From assembly GCA_030148005.1 (NCBI GenBank), contig JASBUI010000006.1, positions 124,001 to 188,000 of the forward strand: a stretch of DNA of 64,000 nucleotides, written 5' to 3'. The position numbers and the translations under genes were made by a program. Positions 21,054 to 30,535 of the stretch are shown one piece after another; position 1 is the first letter of the stretch; every line of letters starts with the position of its first letter. The notes below the pieces were generated by a model. The model did no database searches. It saw only the letters and a list, made by a program, of their open reading frames with translations, and was not told where the DNA came from. This stretch comes from Paracoccaceae bacterium. Its GTDB lineage: Bacteria; Pseudomonadota; Alphaproteobacteria; Rhodobacterales; Rhodobacteraceae.

Positions 21054-23116
21054 CGCCAGAGATGGGCGAAGCTGGCAAAAACCCCCTGAAGCTTCGACAA
21101 GGCGCGATTGGCGCGCCCGGGGCGTAGAACCTCACCCGCCGCCAGACGTTCGGCGGCTGTTTCCGGCGGGGAGGGGCGGCCTGACACCGGATCAAAGTAG
21201 CGCGGGTATCCGATAAGCGTGGCATGGGCCAACTCGGCCAGCGTTGGGCGCGCGCGGCGCCGCTGAGGCGTCTCGCAAAGGTCCTTGGTCAGCCCCCATC
21301 CGGCATAAAACGGCGCGCCAAGGCATTTCACCTTCTTGCCGCGCAGCAGCGCTTCGAACCCGATAAGAGAGGTCATCGTCCAAACCTCATCCACCGCGTC
21401 GATTGCGCTATGCGCCGCGCCCCGGGTGATGACGTGATTGGCGTATTCCATAGCCGTCTCAACAGAAATGGCGCCGGGACGCAGGCCAGCTTCGACATCG
21501 GGGTGGGGTTTGTAGAAAATGAAGGCATCTGGATTGGCCGCGCGCGTGCGCTTCAAAAGCGCAAGGTTGCTGGCCACGTCGCAGCACCCTTTCAGGATAG
21601 AGGCGTCATCCTCAACCTGACCCGGCACCAGTATCCGCCGCCCCGGCGCCTGACTTGGCAGCGCGTCATCCGGCCCCAGATTGTACTTGGTCAGCCGCGC
21701 CTTGGTCAGCTTGCGGATCAACCGCTCGGCCCGGCGCTTTTCCCCCTCGGGCAAATCGGGCGAGGCGCTGATCAGTGTTTCAAGGCGGCTGGGGCGCGTG
21801 GGGTCATAGTAGATGCCCAAGTCATCCAGTACGAGCGACATTGGCGGGACAAGTTCGGCCCCAAGCCCGCGAGAGCGCAGAAAACCATCCTCGACCCGCA
21901 AAAGCGGCACATCGGCGGCCTTTGCCTTATCGCCAAGCCCCTCCGGCTCTTTCCCCGCCCAGACCAAAAGCGATCGCCCCTTGGCGCGGGCGCGCTCCAG
22001 CGCGCGCTCAGGATCGTTTTCAAAAATCAATCGCTTGGCCGAGCCAAAGTACTTTTGCAGGACCGGGCGCTTCCAGAGGCGCATGCCGATGGCAACATGC
22101 CCGGCGCTGTCCTGCCGGTGCGCGCGCAGCGTGGCGGCCAAAGCTTCGATCGCGTCCTCAAGCGTGCAAAGCCGGTCCCGGCAATGATCGTACCACTTGG
22201 GGTAAAGGATCATCGCCGCCAGAAAAAGCTGGGCCCGGGTCAGTCGGCGCATGCGCCGGGGAACGGGCCGCTCGTCTACTGTCAGGCCCCAGCCTGCATA
22301 GAATGGCTGACCAAAAACGCGCGGTTTGTGCCCGGCAAAAATAGCCTCGAACCCCATTTGCGAGGACACCGTGTAGACCGCGCGCGCGCCCTCCAAAAGC
22401 CGCCAGGGCGAAACCGGGCGATCATAAAGCGACACCCGCCCCGAGATATCGTTGTCGCCGAAATAGCCCGGCCGGTGGCCTGCCTGCGTTTCGGGATGTG
22501 TCTTTATCAGAACCTTCGCGCCGGGATGCTCTTCCTGCGCGAAAACCAGCATCTCACGGAAAAGCGCCTTTGTGCCGCCGCTGGCCAGAACGGCGGCGTC
22601 GTCGCGGGTCTGGTCGATGACCAGAACATAGCCCGGTTCAGGGCCCTCAAGTTCGGGGTCAAAGTCGTTGTACTTGGTCAGATGAAGCGCCCTGATCCGG
22701 TCGGACGCGGCCTTGGCCCGTGCCAGAAGGGCGGCGTCATCCAAGGGATGATTGTCAAGAAGCTGTTCTAGATCAGAAGGTTGCGATGGGTCAAAGTGCG
22801 GGCCTGAGCGGTCAAGGACAAGGCCGATGGGCGCATCGCCCGCGCGGCCCGTGCGCCGTGATCTTATGAACGCATCTTCCACGTAAAGGACCGGCGCGCC
22901 CCGCTTGCGCGCCGCCGCCTTGCCGCGCCCGGCGGTGGGGCTGTTGCCCCAGACGCCGACCCAGTCGTCCGGCGAAGGCAGGCCAAGGCGAGTGTCCCAG
23001 CCATCCAGCGAAAGGATGCGCCGCAATCTGCGCTGTGTCAGGAAGCCGCCGTTGAAAACGAAAAGACGCCGGCGAGGGGACCCGCCGGCATCCTTGTCAA
23101 TTCGGCCATCGGCCAT
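21050..23116 (-). CDS. Capsular polysaccharide biosynthesis protein, KpsC-like (two Capsule_synth-type domains)
   Basis: Internally repeated domain: 'VEDAFIRSRRTG...LVLDRSGPHFDPSQPSDLE' and 'VEDGFLRSRGLGAELVPPMSLVLDDLGIYYDPTRPSRLE'; both repeats carry 'GxPFYAGWGLT'. Confidence 0.92.
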   Translation of the reverse strand: MADGRIDKDAGGSPRRRLFVFNGGFLTQRRLRRILSLDGWDTRLGLPSPDDWVGVWGNSPTAGRGKAAARKRGAPVLYVEDAFIRSRRTGRAGDAPIGLVLDRSGPHFDPSQPSDLEQLLDNHPLDDAALLARAKAASDRIRALHLTKYNDFDPELEGPEPGYVLVIDQTRDDAAVLASGGTKALFREMLVFAQEEHPGAKVLIKTHPETQAGHRPGYFGDNDISGRVSLYDRPVSPWRLLEGARAVYTVSSQMGFEAIFAGHKPRVFGQPFYAGWGLTVDERPVPRRMRRLTRAQLFLAAMILYPKWYDHCRDRLCTLEDAIEALAATLRAHRQDSAGHVAIGMRLWKRPVLQKYFGSAKRLIFENDPERALERARAKGRSLLVWAGKEPEGLGDKAKAADVPLLRVEDGFLRSRGLGAELVPPMSLVLDDLGIYYDPTRPSRLETLISASPDLPEGEKRRAERLIRKLTKARLTKYNLGPDDALPSQAPGRRILVPGQVEDDASILKGCCDVASNLALLKRTRAANPDAFIFYKPHPDVEAGLRPGAISVETAMEYANHVITRGAAHSAIDAVDEVWTMTSLIGFEALLRGKKVKCLGAPFYAGWGLTKDLCETPQRRRARPTLAELAHATLIGYPRYFDPVSGRPSPPETAAERLAAGEVLRPGRANRALSKLQGVFASFAHLWR

Positions 23117-23123
23117 GATCCGG

Positions 23124-24257
23124 CTAGAGCCCGGAGATGGTCTTTAGGCTGTTTGCCGTTTGTGCCGGACCGGCAATGGCAGACAGGACCTTGTTGAACT
23201 GTGTATAGGGCGCTTCGGTGACGTAAACGGTGTCGCCGTCGCGAATTGCAAAGTCACGCGCCATGAACATCCCGTTCGGCTTTGTCAGGTCCAGAACATA
23301 GACCATGCGCTGAGCGCCTTGCAGGTCGGTGCGCCCCAGAACCTGATTGGCGATCTCGGCCGGTTCGTTGCGCAGAACGAAAACGCCGGTGGGATCGGCA
23401 AGGTTGGAGTTCAGACCGCCGACCGTTGCGATAGCTTCGATTGCCGAAAGTGTCTGGGTGCGAAAGTTGACGCGGTTCTGCGCGCCGGTTGCACCAAGCG
23501 CGGTAAAGGCGCGTGTGTCTTCCTCGACAAGGATGCGGTCGCCGCCGCGCAGGGCGATATCAAGCGATGGGTTCTCGTAAAGGTCCTGAAACTAGATCTT
23601 TCCGCGATGCTTGCCGCGGATGACCGTGATCTGCGCAACTTCAGGCGGTACTGCGATGCCACCGGCCTTGGCCAGCATTGACGAAAGGGTCCGTGTCGGC
23701 CGTTCGATCGGATAGACGCCCTGACCGCCGACCGTTCCTGTGATCGAAACGGTGGAACCATCGCCGGCAAGGCGACGCACGACGACCTGTGGATCGGGCG
23801 TTTGCGCCTCAAGCTTGGAGGTGATGATGCGGCGCAGCGCCTCGGGCGTGTTCCCGGCGGCGCGGATGCGACCTGCGTAGGGGACAAAGATGAACCCCGC
23901 GCCGTCAACCTGAACCTCGTCCAGAACCGTGGCGTTCTGGCCCGTTCCGGCCAAAAGCCCCTGATCCACGTTCTCCCAGACCGTCAGGCCAAGGGTGTCG
24001 CCCGGACGGATCGTATCCGACCCGATGACATGGGCGTTCTTGAATTCCTGCGAAAAGCCGAGTGCGGGCGTAACCGCCGTTGCCCGCGTGACGCGGTCAT
24101 TTACCGTTACGACAAAGGCATCGCCGTTTCTTTGGACCGACCCTTCAAAGATTTCCTTTTTCGTCGGACCTACACGCGGCAATCCGCACGACGACAAAAC
24201 AGCCGCCATGACCAAAAGGGCTGCGCCCTTGGCCCAGCGTGACTTGTTGATTTTCAC
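23124..24257 (-). pseudogene. Polysaccharide export protein (Wza/KpsD-like, SLBB) interrupted by an in-frame TAG at 23592-23594
   Basis: ORF 23592..24257 (lipoprotein-like N-terminus, 'GDTLGLTVWENVDQGLLAGTGQNATVLDEVQVDGAGFIFVPYAGRIRAAG') ends in TAG. The same frame continues without stops as 'FQDLYENPSLDIALRGGDRILVEEDTRAFTALGATGAQNRVNFRTQTLSAIEA...' to 23124. Confidence 0.85.
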
Positions 24258-24352
24258 TGCCTCGACTCCTCGACTTCGAAACTGCCTCAGTTCTTTTTTT
24301 TATAACCCTACAGAATCCCGCCAAAAAAAGATAGCGTCGTTCCAAAGGGGCC

Positions 24353-25633
24353 TTACGTCACGACGCGCAGTTGTTGCCTTGGGGACGCATTCCCCAGTTT
24401 CAGCGCATCATATGGGTCTTCCGGCGCCAGCATCATGTCCACGATCTGGCGAAGTAGCTGCCTGCGTCCGCGTGATGAGTAAAAACCGCCGGCAATCTGG
24501 GAAGTTTCCAGAAGGTATCGGCGATAATCCTTGTACGCGCGGCTGTCCGGCCTTGTTGGCCGGGTGAAAAATTCGGGCAGGGGTTGCGTGGAAACGAACT
24601 CAGGCTTTGCATAGACTGCGTCACCAAACACCTTTAGGGGCAACCCCCGCCACAACACTTGCTGCGCGGCGGTCGAGTTAACCGTCACAGCGCTTCTTGC
24701 ATGGTCCAGAAGCTCGGCAAGTTTGCCGCCCCGGACGTAATGTACCCTGTCGCTGACACCCAGCTTGTCCGAGATGCGGCGAATTTCCTTCAGTATCTCG
24801 ACGCGCCCGTCTTCCAGTGGGTGGGCTTTGAAAACCAGATGATGATGCTGCGGCGCGCCTGCGGCAAACCCTTCCAGAACCAGCTCGAGAAACTCGGCGA
24901 TATCCTTGAAGGGGCTGTGCATCTTGAAGCTGCTGTCATGGGCCAGTTGCAACAGGACCAGATGATAGGGAAAGCCGCCGTGCTTGATCCGAAGCGTCGC
25001 AAGGATACGGGTCAGCGCGGTAAGGGGAAGCAGCGACAACCGTCTGACATACAAACGAAATTCTTGCGTGACCGTGATATCACGGTGCGGCTTGAAGTTG
25101 CGGAAGCGGCCATTTCGGAACATCACGAACCAGTGGTACAGCGCGCCATAGAACATGTGCTGGCGCATGTCGCCCCAATGGCCGGGCGTCTCTGGCATAT
25201 CCAGTTGCGACTGGCGCAGCGCCTCTTGCATCTGCGGGATGCTCATATCCATCAGGCGCGAGTTGCCGTTTGATCCACCACGCTCATACGTGACCCAATA
25301 GGGGCGCATGTAACCTTCTTCAAAAACGTGAACCGCAATTCCGCGCGCCTTGGCGATCGCAACGGCCTGCGCATGTATCGCGCGCGTGTCGCCGTAAAGT
25401 ACAATGTCGGTGATGGCCTTGTCCGCCACGATGCGTTCAAAGACCGAAGGCCAGGCGTCCGGGGTGTCAGTGAAGGGAATAAAGGTGTCGCGATTGCGCC
25501 AGAAGAAACGATCGCCCGCATTAAAGCCCACCCGCCACACGTTCGCACCCGCACGCTCCAGCATCTTTGACAGATGCCGGAAGAAGGGCCCGTGAGGCCC
25601 CTGCAGGAAAAGAAAGTTACGCGTGTCGTTCAT
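24353..25633 (-). CDS. Capsular polysaccharide synthesis/export protein, KpsS-like
   Basis: 'NFLFLQGPHGPFFRHLSKMLERAGANVWRVGFNAGDRFFW', 'VFEEGYMRPYWVTYERGGSNGNSRL', 'HPLEDGR...VNSTAAQQVLWRGLPLKVFGDAVY'. Confidence 0.92.
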   Translation of the reverse strand: MNDTRNFLFLQGPHGPFFRHLSKMLERAGANVWRVGFNAGDRFFWRNRDTFIPFTDTPDAWPSVFERIVADKAITDIVLYGDTRAIHAQAVAIAKARGIAVHVFEEGYMRPYWVTYERGGSNGNSRLMDMSIPQMQEALRQSQLDMPETPGHWGDMRQHMFYGALYHWFVMFRNGRFRNFKPHRDITVTQEFRLYVRRLSLLPLTALTRILATLRIKHGGFPYHLVLLQLAHDSSFKMHSPFKDIAEFLELVLEGFAAGAPQHHHLVFKAHPLEDGRVEILKEIRRISDKLGVSDRVHYVRGGKLAELLDHARSAVTVNSTAAQQVLWRGLPLKVFGDAVYAKPEFVSTQPLPEFFTRPTRPDSRAYKDYRRYLLETSQIAGGFYSSRGRRQLLRQIVDMMLAPEDPYDALKLGNASPRQQLRVVT

Positions 25634-25848
25634 GTCCTAAAACCTGACGGTCTATCCTTTCGAAGCGGTTTCGCTTTTGCAATTTTGGCCCCGGATGCGC
25701 CGGATTGCCGCAAATGCCCTTGTTTGCCAACCAAGATCGCGGATCAATCCGGCTAAAATGCGGCGTTTTTGAGGCGCAGGGCGCATTGATGCTGCCTTGA
25801 AACGCGCTCTGCGCCAAGTTAGTTGGGAAGCCAGAGGGAGAAATTCTC

Positions 25849-26439
25849 ATGTTCACAGGTATCGTTACCGACATCGGCGAAATTCGCGAGTTGGAGCAGC
25901 GCGGCGATCTGCGGGCACGCATTGCGACAAACTATGCCACCGCCAGCATCGACATCGGCGCATCTATCGCTTGTGACGGCGTTTGCCTGACGGTGATATC
26001 GCTTGGCCCCAATTGGTTCGATGTCGAAGTTTCTGCCGAAAGCGTCAGCAAGACAAACATCTCTGGTTGGAGCGTTGGAAAGCGCCTGAACCTTGAACGT
26101 GCGCTGAAGGTCGGGGACGAATTGGGCGGGCATATCGTGTCGGGTCATGTCGACGGCGTGGCGCGGGTTGTCGCCATCACGCAAGAGGGTGACAGCACCC
26201 GCGTAAGTCTGTTGGCGCCCGATGATCTGGCCCGTTACATCGCGCCCAAAGGCTCTGTCGCGCTGAACGGCACATCGCTGACCGTGAACGAGGTTGAAGG
26301 CGCAACTTTCGGCATCAACTTTATCCCGCACACAAAGGCCGTGACGACCTGGGGCGATGTGAAAGAAGGGGATGCCGTTAACTTAGAGATCGACACATTG
26401 GCACGCTATGTTGCGCGCCTTGGGGAATATGCGGCATGA
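25849..26439 (+). CDS. ribE: Riboflavin synthase (alpha subunit)
   Basis: 'MFTGIVTDIGEI', 'VACDGVCLTV'-type repeats ('IACDGVCLTVISLG', 'VALNGTSLTVNEVEG'), 'GHIVSGHVDGVA'. Confidence 0.97.
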   Translation: MFTGIVTDIGEIRELEQRGDLRARIATNYATASIDIGASIACDGVCLTVISLGPNWFDVEVSAESVSKTNISGWSVGKRLNLERALKVGDELGGHIVSGHVDGVARVVAITQEGDSTRVSLLAPDDLARYIAPKGSVALNGTSLTVNEVEGATFGINFIPHTKAVTTWGDVKEGDAVNLEIDTLARYVARLGEYAA

Positions 26440-27038
26440 CCGCCGCGGGCCTTGGACATAACAAGGGCCCAACGATGGAAGCAGGGCAGGGCTGGCGCCG
26501 CCACTGCTGGACAAAAGCACGCCGCGATCTCTTGCCGCGCATGCCGCTAGAGGTGGTGCGCATCCGGGTCCGGCGCGCGCGCGAACTTGGACTGGCCTTT
26601 GCCACCTACAACACGATCCGAACGACAAGCGGCCGCGATATCGTGGCCTTCTTGTTCTCTACAACCGCGCTGCGGCTGCACAAGCTGGCCGATAGCCTGC
26701 CAAAAGATCGCAAGACCAAGCTGAAGCTTTTGCAAAACTGCGGCGGCCTTTATGCCGCCCAGCCACCCTTTGATGCCGCCAGCCTGACCAAGCGGTTGCA
26801 AGGCTACGGCGTAACTGTCGACGGCGCCCTCGCCGCGCCGGGCCTGCACGACAGCTGGTCAGAGACCCGCGACAGGCTGAAGGCGGCGCTGGCTGCGGGC
26901 AAGATGCCCTCGGACGCGGTGGTGATCGTTGGCGAAACGGCGCTTGAGCGTGAGTGGTGCGCCGCTGGCGCAATGGCCGCTTTTGTCCCTGCGCAAGACT
27001 ACTTTGCACCTCTGGATCAACAGACCCCGCCGCTTTGA
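26436..27038 (+). CDS. Conserved hypothetical protein embedded in the riboflavin operon
   Basis: ATGA overlap with the ribE stop; no family recognised. 'LGHNKGPTMEAGQGWRRHCWTKARRDLLPRMPLEVVRIRVRRARELGL'. Confidence 0.8.
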   Translation: MTAAGLGHNKGPTMEAGQGWRRHCWTKARRDLLPRMPLEVVRIRVRRARELGLAFATYNTIRTTSGRDIVAFLFSTTALRLHKLADSLPKDRKTKLKLLQNCGGLYAAQPPFDAASLTKRLQGYGVTVDGALAAPGLHDSWSETRDRLKAALAAGKMPSDAVVIVGETALEREWCAAGAMAAFVPAQDYFAPLDQQTPPL

Positions 27039-27174
27039 ACTCTGGCCCGAATGCAAGTAAAACCAGCTGAAATGGGGATTTCTGGCCGCCAGCCTTGAAA
27101 CTGGTGTCTGGTCATTGGCCCGTCAGTCGACTATCTGCCGGGCAAACCCGCTCTGAGATCAGGAAAACGGTTCC

Positions 27175-28272
27175 ATGCAAGACGACTATGCCGACGCAAT
27201 CAGTTCGATCGAAGAGATCATCGAAGATGCCCGCAATGGCCGGATGTTCATCTTGGTTGATCATGAGGATCGCGAAAACGAAGGTGATCTGGTGATCCCG
27301 GCGCAGATGGCGACACCCGATGCGATCAACTTCATGGCCATGCATGGGCGCGGTTTGATCTGTCTGACGCTGCCGGGCGAAAAGATCGACGCGCTGGGCC
27401 TGCCGCTGATGGCATCTTACAACTCATCGCGCCATGAAACGGCCTTTACCGTTTCCATCGAAGCGCGCGAAGGCGTCACGACCGGCATCTCTGCACAGGA
27501 CCGCGCCCACACGGTGGCCGTGGCCATCGACGGCGCGGCAACGGCTGCCGATATTGCAACGCCGGGCCATGTCTTTCCGCTGCGCGCGCGCGATGGCGGT
27601 GTTCTGGTTCGCGCAGGCCACACAGAGGCCGCCGTTGATGTCAGCCGCCTTGCCGGCCTCAACCCCTCTGGCGTCATCTGCGAGATCATGAACGAAGACG
27701 GCACGATGGCGCGTCTTCCCGATCTTGTGGCCTTCGCGCAAAAGCACGCCCTTAAGATCGGCACGATCAGCGATCTGATCGCCTATCGCCGCCGCAACGA
27801 CAACCTTGTGCGCGTTCAAAGCGAGACCACGATCACCTCGGAATTTGGCGGCGAGTGGAAGATGCGCATCTACACTGACGAAACGCAGGGGGCCGAACAT
27901 ATCGCGCTGATCAAGGGTGATATTTCCACGCCCGAGCCGGTGATCGTGCGGATGCACGCGATGGACCCGCTTCTTGATATTGTGGGAACCGGCGGGCCGG
28001 GCCGCGCGCGCGAGTTCGGGGATGCTATGCGCCTGATCGCAGCCGAAGGGCGCGGCGCGCTTGTCCTGCTCCGCGATCTTACGATGAAGCTATCGCCAGA
28101 GGACGGCCATTCGCCGCAAACCCTTCGCCAGTATGGCCTTGGCGCTCAGATCCTGTCTTCGCTGGGGCTGTCGCGGCTGATCCTTCTGACAAACTCGCCC
28201 ACACCCAAGGTCGTCGGCCTTGAAGGGTATGGCCTGTCAATCGCGGGCACCCGCCCAATTCCGCAGGAGTAA
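27175..28272 (+). CDS. ribB: 3,4-dihydroxy-2-butanone-4-phosphate synthase fused to a degenerate GTP cyclohydrolase II-like domain (RibBX-like)
   Basis: N-terminal DHBPS 'ILVDHEDRENEGDLVIPAQMATPDAINFMAMHGRGLICLTL'. The C-terminal GCHII-like region lacks the Zn-binding Cys residues ('VIVRMHAMDPLLDIVGTGGPGRAREFG'). Confidence 0.93.
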   Translation: MQDDYADAISSIEEIIEDARNGRMFILVDHEDRENEGDLVIPAQMATPDAINFMAMHGRGLICLTLPGEKIDALGLPLMASYNSSRHETAFTVSIEAREGVTTGISAQDRAHTVAVAIDGAATAADIATPGHVFPLRARDGGVLVRAGHTEAAVDVSRLAGLNPSGVICEIMNEDGTMARLPDLVAFAQKHALKIGTISDLIAYRRRNDNLVRVQSETTITSEFGGEWKMRIYTDETQGAEHIALIKGDISTPEPVIVRMHAMDPLLDIVGTGGPGRAREFGDAMRLIAAEGRGALVLLRDLTMKLSPEDGHSPQTLRQYGLGAQILSSLGLSRLILLTNSPTPKVVGLEGYGLSIAGTRPIPQE

Positions 28273-28277
28273 GCATC

Positions 28278-28823
28278 ATGGCTCAGGCCGAAGATCACTA
28301 CATTTTGCCGCTGCCCGAATTCGACCGACCGGTCAAACTGTTGGTCGTGGTATCGCCTTATTACAAGCCGATTGCGGACAACCTGTTGAAGGGCTGTATC
28401 GCCGTTCTGGATCAGGTCGGGGCCACACATGAGATCGCCGAAGTTCCCGGAGCCTTGGAAATCCCGTCCGCCATTCGCATCGCCGAGCGTCTGGCAAACT
28501 ACGACGGCTATGTTGCGCTGGGCTGTGTCATTCGCGGTGAGACGACGCATTACGAAACGGTCTGCAACGACAGCAGCCGCGCGTTGCAGCTTCTGGGCCT
28601 CGACAGCGCTTGCATCGGAAACGGCATCCTGACGGTCGAGAACCGGCCTCAGGCAGAAGTGCGCGCAGACCCCGATGGTCAGAACAAGGGCGGCGGCGCG
28701 GCGGCTGCGGCGCTGCATCTGATTGCACTGTCGCGCCGTTGGGGCGACAAGGGCCGCGATATTGGCTTTAAACCGGGCGAGATTCTTTTGGCCGGCGATA
28801 CGGACGGAACAAAACTGACATGA
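28278..28823 (+). CDS. ribH: 6,7-dimethyl-8-ribityllumazine synthase
   Basis: 'VPGALEIPSAIRIAERLANYDGYVALGCVIRGETTHYETVCNDSSRALQLL'. Confidence 0.97.
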   Translation: MAQAEDHYILPLPEFDRPVKLLVVVSPYYKPIADNLLKGCIAVLDQVGATHEIAEVPGALEIPSAIRIAERLANYDGYVALGCVIRGETTHYETVCNDSSRALQLLGLDSACIGNGILTVENRPQAEVRADPDGQNKGGGAAAAALHLIALSRRWGDKGRDIGFKPGEILLAGDTDGTKLT

Positions 28824-29275
28824 GCGATAAACGCCAGATGAAATCTGCCGCGCGGCTTTACGCGGTTCAGGCGCTTTTCCAGATGGAAACGTCCGGGCAA
28901 ACCGTCGAAGCGGTTCAGGCAGAGTTCGAGAACCACAGGTTTGGGGCCGTCTATGAAGGCGAAGAGATGGCCGAGGGCGATCTAAAGCTTTTTCGCCGCC
29001 TTGTTGACGATGCGGTCAACCATCAGGCCGAAATCGACCAGATCACCGACCGCGCGCTTGTCGCCAAATGGCCAATCAGCCGAATTGACCCGACCGTCCG
29101 CGCCCTGTTTCGCGCAGCCGGCGCCGAGCTTTCCAAAAGCACGACGCCGCCCAAGGTTGTGATCAACGAGTTTGTGGACATCGCCAAGGCCTTTGATCCC
29201 GGCGGGCGAGAGCCCAAGTTCGTGAACGCGGTTCTTGACCACATGGCACGCGAAATCCGGCCCGAGGCGTTCTAG
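28820..29275 (+). CDS. nusB: Transcription antitermination factor NusB
   Basis: 'RLYAVQALFQMETSG', 'RIDPTVRALFRAAGAEL', 'PPKVVINEFVDIAKAFDPGGREPKFVNAVLD'. Confidence 0.95.
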   Translation: MSDKRQMKSAARLYAVQALFQMETSGQTVEAVQAEFENHRFGAVYEGEEMAEGDLKLFRRLVDDAVNHQAEIDQITDRALVAKWPISRIDPTVRALFRAAGAELSKSTTPPKVVINEFVDIAKAFDPGGREPKFVNAVLDHMAREIRPEAF

Positions 29276-29293
29276 GCGGGCGCCTTTTGGGAC

Positions 29294-29962
29294 CTATGCC
29301 GCGCGCTTGGCCATCAAGGCGCCAATGTGCGACGGCCGCCTTTCCAGAAAACGCCACAAAAGCTGGGGATAGTCGGGCAGGACCGCGCCTTGAACCGATG
29401 GCCGCTCTGCCAGTTCCCGGCGCCAATGGGCGACTTTGGGAAGATCGGTCAGGATGCCATGGCCTGTTATGCGATCGAACGCATCAAAGTAGCGAAACAC
29501 CGGGCCAAAGGCCGCATCAACAAGGCTAAAGCGGCGCCCTAAAAAATAGGGGCCCTTGGCAAGCTCGCCCTCAAGGCGCTGAAATTTCTTGCGCAGCGCC
29601 AGAACCTTGGCATCAAACCCCTCCGCATCCTTTGCGTTGTATAGCCCCGCGATGTCATCAAGGACTGCCGAACCAAACTCGATCCAGGAACGATGTCTTG
29701 CCCGCTCCAGCGGATCACTTGGATGCATCGGGTGTGCTTGGGTTTCTTCAAGGTACTCAAGGATCACGGCCGATTCAAAGATCGGTGTGTCCCCGACCGT
29801 CAGAACCGGCATCTTGCCGAGTGGGGAGAGGGTCAGAAACCAGTCAGGCTTGGCCGAAAGATCGACATAAGTGCGGTCGAACGGAACGTTCTTTTCGGTA
29901 AGCGCGATGACGACGCGCTGAACATAAGGACAAAGATTGTGGCTTATCAGGTGAAGTTTCAC
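29294..29962 (-). CDS. Glutathione S-transferase family protein
   Basis: 'LISHNLCPYVQRVVIALTEKNVPFDRTYVDLSAKPDWFLTLSPLGKMPVLTVGDTPIFESAVILEYLEE'. Confidence 0.95.
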   Translation of the reverse strand: MKLHLISHNLCPYVQRVVIALTEKNVPFDRTYVDLSAKPDWFLTLSPLGKMPVLTVGDTPIFESAVILEYLEETQAHPMHPSDPLERARHRSWIEFGSAVLDDIAGLYNAKDAEGFDAKVLALRKKFQRLEGELAKGPYFLGRRFSLVDAAFGPVFRYFDAFDRITGHGILTDLPKVAHWRRELAERPSVQGAVLPDYPQLLWRFLERRPSHIGALMAKRAA

Positions 29963-29981
29963 TGTTGCCTCCTAGGTATAC

Positions 29982-30043
29982 ATGCAGTCGCATCTATAAC
30001 GATTCCACCTGCCTACCGAAAGGGAAACTTGATGCAATCGCAT
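29982..30043. promoter_or_regulatory. Paired palindromic operator-like sites (ATGC-ARTC-GCAT) in the GST/MarR divergent promoter
   Basis: ATGCAGTCGCAT at 29982-29993 and ATGCAATCGCAT at 30032-30043, starting exactly 50 bp apart. Confidence 0.7.
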
Positions 30044-30063
30044 CTTTGTGATTTAGCTTGGGT

Positions 30064-30501
30064 ATGAAAATCACGGATGAAACCACACGGGTCTGGACGA
30101 CGCTGGTCTCTACCTCGCGCGAGCTTGTCGAACAGGCCGAAGCGGACCTCAAAGGCGCGGGCCTTCCGCCGCTAAGCTGGTATGACGCGCTTCTTGAGAT
30201 TGAAGATGCGGGCGAAGATGGCATTCGCCCCTTTATCCTGCGCGAAAGGCTTTTGCTGCCGCAGTACGGAACCTCGCGTCTTTTGGACCGGATCGCGCGC
30301 GCAGGCCTGATCGAGCGCCGCATCTGCGATGAAGACGGCCGTGGACAGGTGATATTCATCACCCCCGAAGGGCGGGGCACGCGTCAAAAGATGTGGCCGA
30401 TCTATGCCAAGATGCTCGAAGGGCAGATACAGGACAAACTGACGGCCAAAGAGGCGACAACGCTGGCCGACCTTCTGGACAAGATCCGCCCGGCGGTTTG
30501 A
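30064..30501 (+). CDS. MarR family transcriptional regulator
   Basis: 'LRERLLLPQYGTSRLLDRIARAGLIERRICDEDGRGQVIFITPEGR', a MarR winged helix. Confidence 0.93.
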   Translation: MKITDETTRVWTTLVSTSRELVEQAEADLKGAGLPPLSWYDALLEIEDAGEDGIRPFILRERLLLPQYGTSRLLDRIARAGLIERRICDEDGRGQVIFITPEGRGTRQKMWPIYAKMLEGQIQDKLTAKEATTLADLLDKIRPAV

Positions 30502-30535
30502 ACCGCTGGAAATTCCAGCACTTGCAAGGGGTTGA

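Noticed and set aside
21224-22771. 515-aa plus-strand ORF opposite the KpsC-like gene
   Set aside because: Shadow ORF; the minus-strand product has clear repeated capsule-synthesis domains.
27039-27174. Possible FMN riboswitch in the spacer before ribB
   Set aside because: No AGGGCGGGG...CCGGCGGT-type conserved segments present.
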